Below, one piece after another: positions 31,736-42,680 of a stretch of DNA of 64,000 nucleotides; the first letter of the stretch is position 1; every line of letters begins with the position of its first letter. The DNA is from Isochrysis galbana (Eukaryota; Haptophyta; Isochrysidales; Isochrysidaceae). Location of the stretch: positions 2,941,079 through 3,005,078 of the forward strand of contig CM030936.1 in NCBI GenBank assembly GCA_018136815.1, given 5' to 3'. The notes under the pieces are model-generated. The model was not told where the DNA came from. It did not search any database and worked only from the letters and a program-made list of their open reading frames with translations. Both the position numbers and the translations under genes were made by a program.

Positions 31736-31885
31736 GCCCCCTTCCCTTCCTCACCCTCATTCCCCGCCTTGCGGCAACTCCCCTCGTGCTCTACTTAGGG
31801 GCTCGGGATATGTGGGGGGTCCGAGCGGAGCGGTGTGCACTTGTCCTCAGCGGCGTGTTCTCCGCTCCCTCCTGTGCCACTGAGT
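31733..31885 (-). repeat. LINE 3' end, 5'-truncated
   Basis: Reverse-strand LINE tail: CCTAAGTAGAGCACGAGGGG and GCCGCAAGGCGGG match 41886-41990, 36390-36470 and, on the plus strand, 35775-35920. No coding part is retained. Confidence 0.6.
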
Positions 31886-31959
31886 GACCTGTTTGTTTTT
31901 AGAGTTGTTCCATGGTCCCTTGGCCTTGGCATTGTGTGCGCGGGTGCTGTCACTACTTG

Positions 31960-32520
31960 AAATGGATGAAAAAAAGACCATGCCGTCCGCCCGGTTGCGG
32001 TGCCAAAATAGCACAGCCGCTCTAGCCCTCGGTGATCGGTGACTGGTGGTTCACGTACGTAAGCGTCTTGAGTTTTGTGATACGTGATACTTTCTTGTCG
32101 TACACATTACACATATTGATATTGAAGTGAAAAACTACGAGTTTGAGTTTGACTTATGGTCCAGTGTGCATAGAACCACGCCTTGTGGACCCAATAATGA
32201 GTTGGCGTCAAACATTTTCTCGTCATTCCATGTTTGATGTTTGTGCCTCGCATGCTTGCTGAAGGGCCTCACTAAAAATATACCGCAGGGGGGATTGACT
32301 GTATATTTCGCGCACCGTCTTCGAAGGCCTGAAATTCGGTATTTTTCGAAAATTTCGCCGGAGAACTTCTCGGAGAACCCCCGAATTTTTTTGCTGACCC
32401 TGACCCATCCTACCGGAACCTATAGGGAGCTTATTTAGCCCTTCATTTACCCATAGTAGCTGTGGTGCCCTCCGCACCCCCACACCCCCACAGTGAGTGA
32501 GTGACCGGGCGACCGGGCTA
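31960..32520. repeat. Interspersed repeat F, copy 2 (inverted)
   Basis: Reverse complement of 2905-3375 with small gaps. Confidence 0.6.
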
Positions 32521-33119
32521 CGCATGGCGACGCGCCGCAGGGACGACGGAGAGGGAGAGGGGGGGGTTTGCCCCCCCCCCGATGGAGTGTAGTGGGACAC
32601 AGGCCCCGTTTACAGCAAACGAGTAGGGGGCTACGAAGCTACGGATGAGCGGGTAGCGCGCAGTTGACAAAAGAAAGTGTGGAAGCTCCAATTTTGGCGC
32701 TTCGGCAACAAGGAGTTACAGCCCGCTGGGCGTGTTCGTGAACGACAAGTGAACAGCGTGTCACACGGGACTGCAGCAGCGGTCCCAGGCTCTCGGGGTC
32801 AAGTCCTCCGTCTGCACGGCGTGCCAGCGGGTGCCAAGCCCAACGATTCCACGTTGCATCGTCTCATCGTCGCAGCGCACCAGAAACGGAGCCGCCAAAG
32901 AGATAAAAAGGCAGGAGCGGTTGCAGGTCTGTTGGCACACGGCCTCGAGTGGGAAAGGCAAGCGCGCTGGGTTCGGCGTGAGGTTTCGGGGTGGGGGGGC
33001 CTTCCGCCTGCGCGCGCCTTCTGAGGGCGCCTCGGCCTCTCCATTCTATCTTCCGCTCGGGCAGTTTCTGTTTGTCTCTAAGAGGCTCTCACGCAGGCAT
33101 GAGGAGAGGGGGAGGCGCC

Positions 33120-33535
33120 TCGTCCCGAAAGAGAACCGACCGACCCCCCCCCCCCTCCCCCTCCCCGCCCGCGTGCCCCTCCGCCTCCCCCCCCTTCCCC
33201 CCCCCCCCCCCTCCCCCCAAGCTTCTTTCTCCCAGAATCGGTAGCGCGGTAACAGTCCGCGGCTCATCGAGAGTGTGCTCCCTCCCCCCTCCCCCCCCTC
33301 CCCCCCCCCCTCCCCCCCCCCTCCCCCCCCCCCCCTTCCCCCCGCCCCTTCCCCCCCCGCCCCTCCCCCCTCCCGGGGGAGAGAGGAAGTCTTCGCGTCG
33401 AGGGGCGCGGGAGGAGCGCGCGGGGCCCTTACCCCCCCGGGATCTGCCAGTGAAGAGAGAGTGAGGGACAGGCAGCACGGGCGACCCCCTTCTCCCCCCT
33501 TCCCCCTCTTGCGGCCCCCCCCCCCTTCCTCTTCA
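33120..33535. promoter_or_regulatory. C-rich tract upstream of the RING-CH gene
   Basis: Nearly pure C/CT runs (33135-33220, 33280-33375, 33485-33530) end about 25 bp before the ATG at 33561. Similar C-tracts precede the Rieske and peroxidase start codons, so this may be a 5' leader or core promoter feature. Confidence 0.4.
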
Positions 33536-33560
33536 AAGGCAGAGCAGGCGTGAGCGAGCG

Positions 33561-33776
33561 ATGGGCAGGGAGCGAGGATGGGTGAGCGTCTCCGTCCAGA
33601 CCTACCAATCCCAACGCAATTCCTCCCAGCGCATCCTGCAGCAAGACTACACAGTTGACGAGTCTGGCGCCACACTGAACGCCCTTGCCCGCAACAGCGA
33701 GGGTCGCGATCTTGAGGAGAATGGCGAGCAGGCCGGCCAGGCGGGATCGACCTCAATCCTTCTCAGAGACTGGAAG
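33561..33776 (+). CDS. RING-CH/FHA protein, exon 1
   Basis: 72 codons, MGRERGWVSVSVQTYQSQRN to LLRDWK, with no known domain and a disordered acidic middle. Donor GTGGGT; the 109-bp intron ends TTCAG at 33885. The protein is 437 residues in total. Confidence 0.75.
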
Positions 33777-33885
33777 GTGGGTTGACCGCCTAATGTTCTT
33801 GCCCCGCTGCCGATCCCAGGTGTCAAAGTGGAAGGTACTCTGCCCATGAAAACCAAGCTGCTGACTCCACCCTTGCCCTCTTCAG

Positions 33886-34582
33886 CTGTCTGGCCGGCGC
33901 GCCTACATCCGGTTCGACAAGGAGGACAACAACTTCTGGTTCAGCCCTGTTGTCGACGAGAACCGTGCGACAAGCAGCACCCCTGGGTTTCCATGCTCAC
34001 GTGGCGACGTCTTCCTGAAGCTGGGCATGCGCGGAGCACGGATCATTCCTTGGCGGCTTCAGGAGGGCGACATTTTCCGACTGGGTCAGGCGTATGTCCT
34101 TGTGTCAAAGATTCGTTTCGAAGACGATGCTCAGACCCATGCTCAGCTTTTGCAAGAGGCTGCTGTCCCTGATTGCGAGGTGGAGGAGGCGGACACAGAT
34201 GTTGAGGAAGATGAGCCTGACCCCGATTCGCGTCGGCCTCAGTGTTACATTTGCTACGAGTCCGGCTGCAAGGGCAACCCGCTGCTGAACCTTTGCCAAT
34301 GTGCGGGCACAGTGAAATTCGTGCATCTTCAATGCCTCCAGCGATGGATGCAGCCTGAGGGCTCGAGCGCTGTCAACACTCACTGTCCGATCTGCAAGGC
34401 AAAGTATCCCGAATCTGCTCAAGCAATGATGATTAGTTCCCCCGCCATCATGCTCGAGTCGTGGTCTAACCACCGCACGCTGAAGCTTCGCCATTGGATT
34501 TCATTCAACCGGCATTCCACTGCAGCGCTGGGACGCTTCTCAGAGCACAACGACGTGTCGATTCCGGACCACTCCGTTTCTG
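33886..34582 (+). CDS. RING-CH/FHA protein, exon 2
   Basis: 232 codons plus one base. It begins LSGRRAYIRFDKEDNNFWFS and a beta-rich segment (MRGARIIPWRLQEGDIFRLG), then an acidic linker and a RING-CH (C4HC3) finger: CYICYESGCKGNPLLNLCQC, then HLQCLQRW and HCPIC, with Cys/His spacing typical of MARCH-type E3 ubiquitin ligases. After it starts an FHA domain (LGRFSEHNDVSIPDHSVSG). No transmembrane helices are visible, unlike most MARCH proteins, so it is probably soluble and may bring ubiquitin ligase activity to phosphothreonine sites. Confidence 0.88.
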
Positions 34583-34705
34583 GTGAGTCCCGCTAAGTCT
34601 TATCTCGCTCACTCACGACATGTCGCATGTTGAGCCTCCACCCCTGGATGCGCCGCTTGCCACTCTTTCTACTCATTTCACCCGCACTCATTTCTTTTCG
34701 TGCAG

Positions 34706-35106
34706 GAGAGCATGCCTTCATAATTCACCAAAATGGCCAATTTTGGCTGCACGATCGGGACTCGTCGAATGGCACTTTCATTCGACTTCGTGCACCTCTA
34801 AAGCTCACATTTGGCGAGCCTCTCCAGATGAAGATGGGCAAGTCTCTCCTCTCTCTGCAGGCTAAGCGCACGCGCTGGTCCAGAATTCGCCACAAGCTGC
34901 TTTCGCTTAGCTTCAGCGGTGACACTCGAAATGACACCGATCCCGACCGTGCTGAGCGCATGGACCGGGAACGTGTCTCAGATCTCGCTGAGAGAGCCTC
35001 CCTAGAGTCACTTGGGATTCAGAGCAATTTCACGAGCTTTGAGGATTTTCCAGGGCCGCCGACCCGTGAGCGATCGCGTGTGCTGACGGTGGCAATGGAT
35101 GAGTAG
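34706..35106 (+). CDS. RING-CH/FHA protein, exon 3
   Basis: Completes the FHA fold: HAFIIHQNGQFWLHDRDSSN and GTFIRL, the conserved strand-loop with the Ser-Asn-Gly-Thr motif. The splice (phase 1) reconstitutes SVSGEHAF. The last 90 residues are basic then acidic, with no recognised domain. Intron 34583-34705. Confidence 0.88.
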
Positions 35107-36066
35107 TCGAGCAGATTGCATTCTTGTGCTGCAGCCGCCCACGTTTGGAAGGTTCGATTGATCTTGGTCAACATGTCGCCCGCTCTCCTTGCTCGTTCGC
35201 GGCGTACTCTTCAAAGCATTGAAGGCTCTGCAACTCGCCACGCGCGCTTGCTTACCTGGCCGAATCCATCCTCCTTGATCTCCCGCGCGTCGTATCCCTC
35301 GTAGAGCTTTCTCTTGACATGCGGTTCCATGTTGTACCCTTGCCTTCTCTGAGACGCCGATCGCGGATCGAGGTGGCAATTGTATTGGGATAAGGCCAAG
35401 CAAAAGACTCGTTCAGTGTTGATGCACTTGAGGTCCTTCCCGCCGTGGTCCACGGCGGTATACTTTGTTTGCGCTGCTGTCTCAGCAATCCATCCACTTC
35501 ATTTGTCACTGCCAATCTATCCATACTAGCGTTGTCCCCGTGACCGATGTAAAAAAAAACTTTCTATTGTTGGTTTTGAGGCGTGGAGTGTGGGATGTAA
35601 AAAAATCTGTAAATTCATGGCTACTTCACGCGATGAACACCCACAGACACACCGGACCTCAGGTGCCCGGCGCCCAGCGCAAGGAAGAAAAACGAAATAA
35701 CCGATGGCGCAAGAGGAAGCAGGAGAGTGCTAATAAGCCATCGGGGACCGGTACACACCGTCTGCCACTGGAAACCTACTACACCCAGCCCCTAGGTAGA
35801 GCACGAGGGGACGAGCCGCAAGGCAGGTGGAGGGGTGACAAGTGACAAAGGAAGCGGGCGTGGCTGCAGGGAGGCTGTGCAGGGTCGCGCGCGCGGCGAA
35901 ATTATTAAGAAGTTTTTTTACCACACCTACCCCTCGTTGCCAAAAGTTTGACGTTCTCTATTTTGAATACTATTTTTGGAAAGTGCCGGCTGGACTCCCG
36001 CTTTCATCGGGCTGATCCGACACATCTGGCCTAGCCACTATGCGGGCTGCCACAGGGCTCCCACAG
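35107..36066. other. Intergenic with one LINE tail
   Basis: A plus-strand LINE 3' tail spans about 35775-35920 (TAGAGCACGAGGGGAC, then GGCGAAATTATTAAGAAG). The rest has no gene I can support. Confidence 0.45.
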
Positions 36067-36192
36067 AATAAAAGAAATTCCAACTGGGAAGATGCGCACC
36101 TGCACTGAGCCGCTGGCCGATGCTGCACGCCGACGGAGGTGAAGACGCAGGTGAAGATGTCCCTGCAGGCCCTGCAGAGATCCCGGCAGAGC
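36067..36192. repeat. Interspersed repeat E, copy 2
   Basis: Nearly identical to 2407-2533. Confidence 0.6.
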
Positions 36193-36335
36193 CCGGGGGC
36201 GGGCGGGCGGGTCATCTGAGCGCCCCGGCTTGCATTCATGGTCATGTCTGGGTCCTAGGCTCTAGGCTCCTTCAGACCGCGAAGGGGTAGCGTTGCGCAC
36301 TCCCGGGGTTGCTGTTGCTGGAGTGCTGCAGCGAC

Positions 36336-36472
36336 AAAAAAAACCTTTTAATATTCTCGCCTCACTCGTGGCACTCTGTCACTTTACTCGTAGTCACGCC
36401 CCCTTCCCTTCCTCACCCTCATTTCCCGCCTTGCGGCAACTCCCCTCGTGCTCTAATTAGGGGCTCGGGACC
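36336..36472 (-). repeat. LINE 3' end, 5'-truncated
   Basis: Same LINE tail as 41830-41965 on the reverse strand, with the terminal A/T run (AAAAGGTTTTTTTT on that strand) at the left edge. Confidence 0.6.
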
Positions 36473-36473
36473 T

Positions 36474-36592
36474 ACTGAATTTGGGGACTGTATTTCACTA
36501 TATTTGTATTTGTACGAAGGCCAAATACAGACTGTATTTACTGTAGTAGTATTTGCACTCTCCCCCACTGTATTTCCCATCTAGCATCTAGG
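36474..36592. repeat. CTAGATG-family element, one end, GTATTT word
   Basis: Repeated GTATTT/AAATAC words and a right terminus GTATTTCCCATCTAGC, matching the element at 61236-61418. The left terminus is not found. Confidence 0.5.
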
Positions 36593-36917
36593 CTCGTGGC
36601 AGTACGCAACCGCATCTCGCACTTCCTGCAGCGCGCGCGCTCGGTCCAGGGCGCGGGCATCGCGGGCCTGGACTGTGTAGTGCCCCTTGGGCACCTTGGA
36701 GCGTGCGGGGGGCTCGGATTGGGCCTTGGGAGCCATGGCAAAGGGCAGGGGCCGTTGCACGAAGCGAATGCCTCTACTTTACTCTTCTCTAAAGCATGTG
36801 TTTCTTGTTTCTTCTCTCCTCTAAAGTAGAAAGTAGATGTGAGTGAACACACGTCTTGGCGTGCTGGCGGCTGGCGGCTACCCTTAGCCTTGTCTGCGGC
36901 GACCACAGGGGCGGCCC

Positions 36918-37015
36918 ACTGCCCCCCCCCCCCCCCCCCCAGCTCTACCCTCTTCTCCCCCCCCCCCCCCCTCGCCCGCCCGCCTCACGCCTCCCCCTCT
37001 CCCCTCCCCCCCCGC
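36918..37015. promoter_or_regulatory. C-rich tract upstream of the Rieske gene
   Basis: Runs of 10-20 C ending about 10 bp before the ATG at 37024. Confidence 0.4.
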
Positions 37016-37023
37016 GCTCTGCG

Positions 37024-37279
37024 ATGCTGAGCCGATCCGCTCTGCTGCGGACCCCGCTGCTCAGGGGGGCTACGATGCCATTCCGTGCGGCCACAACGCG
37101 CGGACTGCGCGTCTCAGCACCCGCCGAGCAGTCCGATATCACTCAGCGCTTCCCTGGCAGTGGTGCCGTCACCACCATTGACCCAAGCAAGTTTGTTGAC
37201 GGTGAAAGCCTGGCTGCGCATCAAGCTCGCGTCAGGCACGACAACCCTGCGAACCGGACGTTCAACTATGCGATGATTG
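37024..37279 (+). CDS. UQCRFS1: Rieske iron-sulfur protein, exon 1
   Basis: 85 codons plus one base from the ATG at 37024. The start MLSRSALLRTPLLRGATMPF RAA is a typical mitochondrial presequence rich in Arg and lacking acidic residues. Then a conserved segment before the membrane anchor (NPANRTFNYAMIG). Donor GTTCGC; intron 37280-37398 ends CCCCCAG. The protein (241 residues) is the [2Fe-2S] subunit of respiratory complex III, passing electrons from ubiquinol to cytochrome c1. Confidence 0.93.
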
Positions 37280-37398
37280 GTTCGCGCTGCCGCCCATCCC
37301 TTGATTCCTCGTCGCCCATGCGCTCTGCCAACCACGCAACCTGCCGCAATATCGTCGTGACCGTTCCCCCCCCCCCCCCTTTCCGCACCCTCCCCCAG

Positions 37399-37584
37399 GC
37401 GGTGCAAAGTTCATCGGTGCGAGCGCGTGGCGCCTCTGCCTCATCAAGTTCTTGGCTCAGATGAATCCTGCCGCCGACGTGCTTGCCCTCGCCTCACTAG
37501 AGGTTGACATTGGCAAGCTGCAAGAGGGAGACTGCATTACTGTGAAATGGCGAGGCAAGCCCGTGTTCATCCGCTATCGTTCTG
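37399..37584 (+). CDS. UQCRFS1: Rieske iron-sulfur protein, exon 2
   Basis: Encodes the transmembrane anchor and hinge: GAKFIGASAWRLCLIKFLAQ, MNPAADVLALASLEVDIGKL, then the first beta strands (EGDCITVKWRGKPVFIRYRS). Splice phases 1 and 1 match the neighbouring exons. Intron 37585-37693. Confidence 0.93.
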
Positions 37585-37693
37585 GTACGCTCAACCTCAT
37601 CGCCATCATCAGCACCTTGCTCATGAATGTCACTTTCACTCACATGAATAGTATTGACGTTGTGCCTCATGATGCCACTTTGCATGTGCGCAG

Positions 37694-37977
37694 AGAGCGA
37701 GATTTCCGAGGCTGCAAGTGTTGACATGCGCGAGCTTCGCGATCCTGAGAATGACTTGGACCGCTGTCAGAAGCCAGAGTATCTGGTCTTAATTGGGGTG
37801 TGTACTCACCTAGGCTGTGTCCCGATCAACAATGCGGGTGACTACAGTGGCTGGTTCTGCCCTTGCCATGGGTCACACTACGATGTCTCCGGCCGCATTC
37901 GTAAGGGTCCAGCGCCGCTCAACATGGAGGTTCCTCCATACTCATACATTGAGGACACAAAGCTCCTCATTGGTTAG
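37694..37977 (+). CDS. UQCRFS1: Rieske iron-sulfur protein, exon 3
   Basis: Cluster-binding exon: [26 protein letters not shown] and CPCHGS (both Cys-His pairs present), then [20 protein letters not shown]. All residues needed for the [2Fe-2S] cluster are intact. Confidence 0.95.
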
Positions 37978-38378
37978 ATGAGCTACCAGGACCGCGAGGC
38001 AGGTGATCGCTTCGATGAATTCTGTTGAATGCCTCAGCGTTGCCGCCTGGATTAAGCTAGCACAATTTTGGGCGCGCCTTAATTTCTGTTCCTGGCAAGC
38101 GCAAAATTTAACAGATCAGTTTCTAACTGTGGCAAGCGCACGATAGGGTGCCCCATCCGATGGTAGGGCCCATTTTCGCACGATCAGTATCGATGCCCGT
38201 AATTCAAGCCTTCTGCAACCTGCATTGACACTGGCATATTGCCAGGGTGGGGTCACACCAAGCGTTGCATGGCAATGGTTGCTGAGCTAGCGAAAAAAGA
38301 TAGTAGTATAATAATAATCGGTCCATGTTGGACAATGCGTTGGGCTATGAGTGAGCTAACTTGAATTGGTCTCGTCAG
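37978..38378. other. 3' flank of the Rieske gene, no gene seen
   Basis: No coding signal or recognised repeat. Confidence 0.4.
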
Positions 38379-38940
38379 AACTAACTTTATAGTCAGTTGC
38401 CATGGAGCGCGCCGCCGCCCGCCCCCCTCTCCTTCGGGCCCCCCTCTCCTTCGGGCCCCCCGCCGAGTGCGGCCCTCCGGCCCCGGCCCCAGCGCCCCAG
38501 CCCCCACGCCAGCATGGAGCAGTCGCTGTCGAAGCGGCCGCGTCCACCCGCCGAGGCCGAGCAGGTGCGTGCGACTCCGGTCGCGCCACACGGCCCGTGG
38601 CCCCGGCCACACCACACATGGCAGCCATGCTGGTCCCCCCCATGGGGGACAGCAGGCTGCGGGTACCACTACCACTACCACCCTAGTAGCGTCAGGCTGC
38701 TCATGCAGCCACTCGTCCACTGTCCACTGGGCATGCCTTATGGCAGAGGGCGAGCGATTAAATCTGAGAATGTAATGTACACAGGATGCATTGCCCACCG
38801 ACCGTAACGGTAACGAGCCTTCATGCAATGCCCACCGACCACCGACCGTAACGAACCTTCATGCAAGCTCAATGCGCAATGCGGCGGCACTCAGAAGTCG
38901 AATAGACCCCCGCACCCCAGCCACCAGCCACGTCCATGCT
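38379..38940 (+). repeat. Hairpin head, repeat G and tandem repeat
   Basis: Hairpin AACTAACT-TTAT-AGTCAGTT (38379-38398, one mismatch) then GCCATGG. Bases 38562-38745 are an inverted match to 24030-24240. About 38787-38868 holds two tandem units of roughly 40 bp containing CATGCAATGCCCACCGACC. Confidence 0.5.
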
Positions 38941-38941
38941 G

Positions 38942-39050
38942 TAGGGCGGTCAAACAGGGGCTTTTTAACTACTAGTAAGGGTTGGGCTGCATTTTTTGAC
39001 CGCGGCGCGATGCCCAATAAAAAAACCTCCAGGGGGGCTACCTGACGCCC
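38942..39050. repeat. TAGGGCGG terminus element, copy 2
   Basis: Very similar to 21455-21560, including GCGCGATGCCCAATAAAAAA and GGGGGGCTACCTGACGC. Confidence 0.6.
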
Positions 39051-39065
39051 TTGCAGGCCACCTGG

Positions 39066-39578
39066 GTGGGGACCTGAAGAGGGGCCGCAGGCGCGCGCCA
39101 TGGGCCCCCGCCGCAGGGAAGAGAGGAGGAAAAGGGAAGAGGAAGGGGAGGGGAGAGCTGCGAGCTCTCCCCTCCGGCAGAAACGTGTCTTCTCGCCCCG
39201 TTTGGGTAAGAGAAGACGGGGGCGCCAGAGCCACGAGGGAAGGGGCGCGGCTCGTCGCGGCCACTCGCTCGGGCGAGGGAGATTAGCGCTCTAGGCCCCT
39301 AAACTCACGAGTGCCCCCCCCCCTTGCGTTGTTTTACCCGAAAGGGGTTTTCCCCCAGCGTGGCCTCGAGGAGAGGGTGTGCTGGGGTGCGCAGGGTCGG
39401 TGCATGCACTGGGGGGAGGACAAATAATATCGAGGGGAGGGGGCAGTGCGCAGTGCCCCCTCCCCCCTCCCCCCGGTACCACTCGGACACCTGGCTCGTC
39501 AGGCATGGCGGGATTCCGGGACTGAAAAGTTGTGTCCAATTAGCTAGTGGGGTTGGCTAGGATATAACATTAATAATT
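39066..39578 (+). mobile_element. Hairpin-headed retroposon, 3' part
   Basis: About 510 bp about 95% identical by eye to 15011-15510, ending in the same AT-rich tail (GGATATAACATTAATAATTT). 5' truncated; no target duplication found. Confidence 0.7.
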
Positions 39579-39713
39579 TTAATTTAGGTCCACGGCCGCA
39601 TGTGCGGTAAGAATATTATAAAATTTTTTTTACTCCTCACGAAACTACGGACGACAGTATACTAGAGAACTCATTCACACACGTATCCTCTCGCTCTCGC
39701 GCCGCGCCGCCGG

Positions 39714-40808
39714 ATGGTCGAGCTCGGACTGGCGGCTCTGCGCGGGGGGGGACGGCTCGAGCGGCGCGGCGAGCTCGTGCGGCTGAGCGAGGCGTTGCGC
39801 TCGGCTGGATGGGTCTGCTTACCCCTCTCCGATGCACCTGCCACCGCCGCTGCTATCAGCTCCTGCCAGGCTGCTGCAGCCGACTTCTTTGCACGCCCAC
39901 TGGACGAGCGAGCCCGCTACAATTCGAGTGCAGCCGACTGCGCCCTAGGGCTGACATACTTGCCGCCGGGCGGCGAGCCCGTCTACAGTGCGTCCGCCTC
40001 AGCCCAGCGCGTCCATTCCCTCAACTGCCAGGCCAGCCTCACGCCGGATGAGGTCGATGCGCTGCTCCCCTTGACCATGTCTGAGACGGACCGGATGCTT
40101 GCGCGTGAGTACCATGCGTGGCCGCGAGGCGAGCTGGCTCTGCCAGAGTTGGAGGGGGCCTCCGGAGCGCTGAGAGCAGCGTTGGCCACGGAGATTTGCG
40201 AGCCACTGATGCGAGCGCTCAGCCTGCTGCTGGGCTTGCCGGAAGACCACTTGACAAGGCGATGCTCGATGCGCCACTCCGATAACACTTCATTGTTGCG
40301 CTTGCTGGAATACCCGCCGTTGCCTGAAGCACGAGCCACCTCGCCCGACGCGAATGAGTGGGGCGTCTCGGAGCACACTGACTTTGAGCTGTTTAGCCTG
40401 ATCCACCAAGACATGGAAGGTCTTCAGCTTCAGACCCGATCGGGCACATGGACAGCGGCTGGTGTAGGCCACAATGTCCTCATCATGATTGTAGGCGACA
40501 TGCTGGAGCGGCTATCGGCGGGCTATTTCCGCGCAACCCCGCACCGAGTGCAGCCCACCCCTGCAAAGGTACCCTCTCCCCGTCGATCGCTTGTCTTCTT
40601 CCAGGCCTTCGACGAGGACGAGCCAGTGAGAGGGGTGGAGCCATCACAGTGCCATGGGCCACATGGGCACGCATTCGCCGAATACCTTAGGGGGCTTGGA
40701 GGAGCGGGAGATGGAGAGCAATTCATGCACGCGATCACACAGCGGCAGTGGACAGAGCACCGTGAGCTACCCGCTCTGGAGCGCGCGAAGCGCATGGCCA
40801 AGACCTGA
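39714..40808 (+). CDS. 2-oxoglutarate/Fe(II) oxygenase
   Basis: Single-exon gene for a 364-residue protein of the isopenicillin N synthase-like family. N-terminal DIOX_N-like region (SAGWVCLPLSDAPATAAAIS, AADFFARPLDERARY). Catalytic core: WGVSEHTDFELFSLIHQD (HxD), GHNVLIMIVGDMLERLSAGY, ATPHRVQ (distal His) and RRSLVFFQAF (Arg for 2-oxoglutarate). All metal and cosubstrate residues are present. The family oxidises small molecules (hormones, flavonoids, antibiotics), so the substrate is unknown. Probably cytosolic; no signal peptide. Confidence 0.9.
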   Translation: MVELGLAALRGGGRLERRGELVRLSEALRSAGWVCLPLSDAPATAAAISSCQAAAADFFARPLDERARYNSSAADCALGLTYLPPGGEPVYSASASAQRVHSLNCQASLTPDEVDALLPLTMSETDRMLAREYHAWPRGELALPELEGASGALRAALATEICEPLMRALSLLLGLPEDHLTRRCSMRHSDNTSLLRLLEYPPLPEARATSPDANEWGVSEHTDFELFSLIHQDMEGLQLQTRSGTWTAAGVGHNVLIMIVGDMLERLSAGYFRATPHRVQPTPAKVPSPRRSLVFFQAFDEDEPVRGVEPSQCHGPHGHAFAEYLRGLGGAGDGEQFMHAITQRQWTEHRELPALERAKRMAKT

Positions 40809-41829
40809 GGCAAGGACTAGCTCGAATCGATCTATCTACTTCGTCATTTCGCCCCGCTCCTAGGTAGACTGTAGCAACGGCGATGAACCCCATTGAGATC
40901 TCTGTCTCATCTCATATCCCTTCATAGGATCGAGCTCGTCTAGGATTGCCAGGAGACTGCATGTATGTGCATATAGAAATCTTTGACGCCATAGGATCAA
41001 GCTCGTCTAGGCAGCGAGAGCGGGCGGCGGCGCGCGCTCCATGACCCTATCGTTTTAACGATAGTTGTAATGTGTACACGAAAGTATCACGTATCACAAC
41101 ACTCAAGACGCTTACGTACGTGAACCACCAGTCACCGATCACCAGATAGTTCCAGATCGTTCACTATTGCTATCTTGATAGATACTAATAGCACCCCAGC
41201 GCTATCTTGATAGATATAGATAGCTGAAAAGACGGGTAGATAGGTAGATATCTAGAATCTAGATATCTGGCTATCTTATTCAACTCCTTAGCGAGGAGCG
41301 ACTGGGGCGAGGGACGGGGGCGACAGAGGCCAACAGGGTACCAATCCCACTAGTCCGACAACAATCCGAGACACGTACACTCGACTCTCACCCAACATTC
41401 CTCCACACTAACGTATCTTTCCCCACTTGGGCGGGGAAGACACAGAAGGAAGGAAACAAGGAAAAGAAAGCCGACCAGAGAGCGACGATGCGACGGAAGA
41501 GCCGACGGCGAACGGCGGTTACCGCGAACGAGTAGGTAGAAAGTAAGGAGGGAATCTTCGTGCGTAAACCGAAAGGGGCAAGAGGATAGGCTTCGCGCGG
41601 GGGAAAAGTCCGCAGCGACGAACACCTACGACGAGGGCGAGAGCGAGCGCGGGGGAACGACAGCAAGGAGGGACCAAAGGCAGAGCAAGGCCCAAGGTGC
41701 GAAGGAGCGAAACAGGAGCGAGACAGGCCACAAAGGGGCGCGACGGCAAGGAGCGAGGGCGAGTTACGAGTGAAGAGTTCTACAAGTTACCAGTAAAACT
41801 CCGCGGCAAACAAGATCGATTGAGCACAA
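40809..41829. other. Intergenic, no gene seen
   Basis: Bases 41070-41145 are a piece of repeat F. GATA-type simple repeats lie at 41160-41280. A GA-rich stretch (41330-41800) resembles LTR-type sequence on the reverse strand but has no partner in the window. Confidence 0.4.
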
Positions 41830-42639
41830 AGAAAAAAAAACCTTTTAAAATTTTCGCCTCGCGCGTGGCCATGGGTTTAACTACTGTAGCCACGCCCATT
41901 TTCCCTTCCTCTCCCTCACTTCCCGCCTTGCGGCGACTCCCCTCGTGCTCTACTTAGGGGCCCAGGTTGCGGGGGGGGCGGGGTCGGGCGGGGTGTACCG
42001 GCCCCCGGTGTTCTGTTCTCGCCTTCCTCCTGTGCCTCCGGGTGGCCAGTTGAAACTGTCTTGCGGACGCTGTTGTCTCGTTGTTGGTGAGTTGTCTTTC
42101 GCTTGTCGCGCTGTCGTTTTCGCGTGTGTTTTGTTCGGGGGGGGGGGGAGATGTGTTCCGGCCTCAGGCCAGTCTTTCGGCGAGGCCGAGTGCTGTCGCC
42201 ACGAGGCCGAGGTCTTGTCGTTCATCTGGAGCTTGCCCTTGTCGTCTTCTGTGAATATGGGTGTGCTGAGCTCTGACGGTTTTTTAATTTTAGGTTTTCT
42301 GCCCCGGGCCGCCGTGCGGGTGCGCACTAGGCGATGGGCGTCTAGTCGGGCAAGTCCTCTCACCAGGATAGTGAACCTTGTCAGTGTGGATTCTAGAGTA
42401 GGTATGTAATGATACTCGTATGACTCCAATTCCACTCTGTAAAAGTCTCTTATTATGTATCTCCAGGCTATTATGTATAGAGCTTTTAGGCTGTCGGGGG
42501 TGGTCGCGTTCGGGTATGCAAATAGCCTATCCTTTGTTTTCTGCTTTCTTGACCTATTTGCGTCCGGGGTAGGGGTAGGCCAAAATATCCACGATTTTTC
42601 GCCCAAATATCCATGGGGGATATCTCGGATATATCTCAA
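41830..42639 (-). pseudogene. LINE 3' coding end and 3' UTR
   Basis: Reverse strand: the frame from 42560 reads KDRLFAYPNATTPDSLKALY, RVELESYEYHYIPTLESTLT and LVRGLARLDAHR, followed by low-complexity sequence, then a 3' UTR ending in AAAATTTTAAAAGGTTTTTT at about 41830-41850. It is downstream of the reverse transcriptase segment; the interval 42570-42680 contains a TAGGGGT-type element with AAATATC words that interrupts the frame. Confidence 0.75.
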
Positions 42640-42680
42640 AGTTCAGCCCAAATATCTCAAGAAATATCCATAGCTGTGGC
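42566..42680. repeat. End of a TAGGGGT-type element, AAATATC words
   Basis: TAGGGGTAGGCCAAAATATC followed by repeated AAATATC/ATATCTC words; inserted within the LINE. Confidence 0.5.

Noticed and set aside
33046..33756. Gly/Arg-rich 236-residue minus-strand ORF
   Set aside because: Product of the C-rich tract on the other strand and overlaps exon 1 of the RING-CH/FHA gene.
36474..36592. Complete CTAGATG MITE
   Set aside because: Only the right terminus and words are present; no left terminus or 8-bp duplication could be found.
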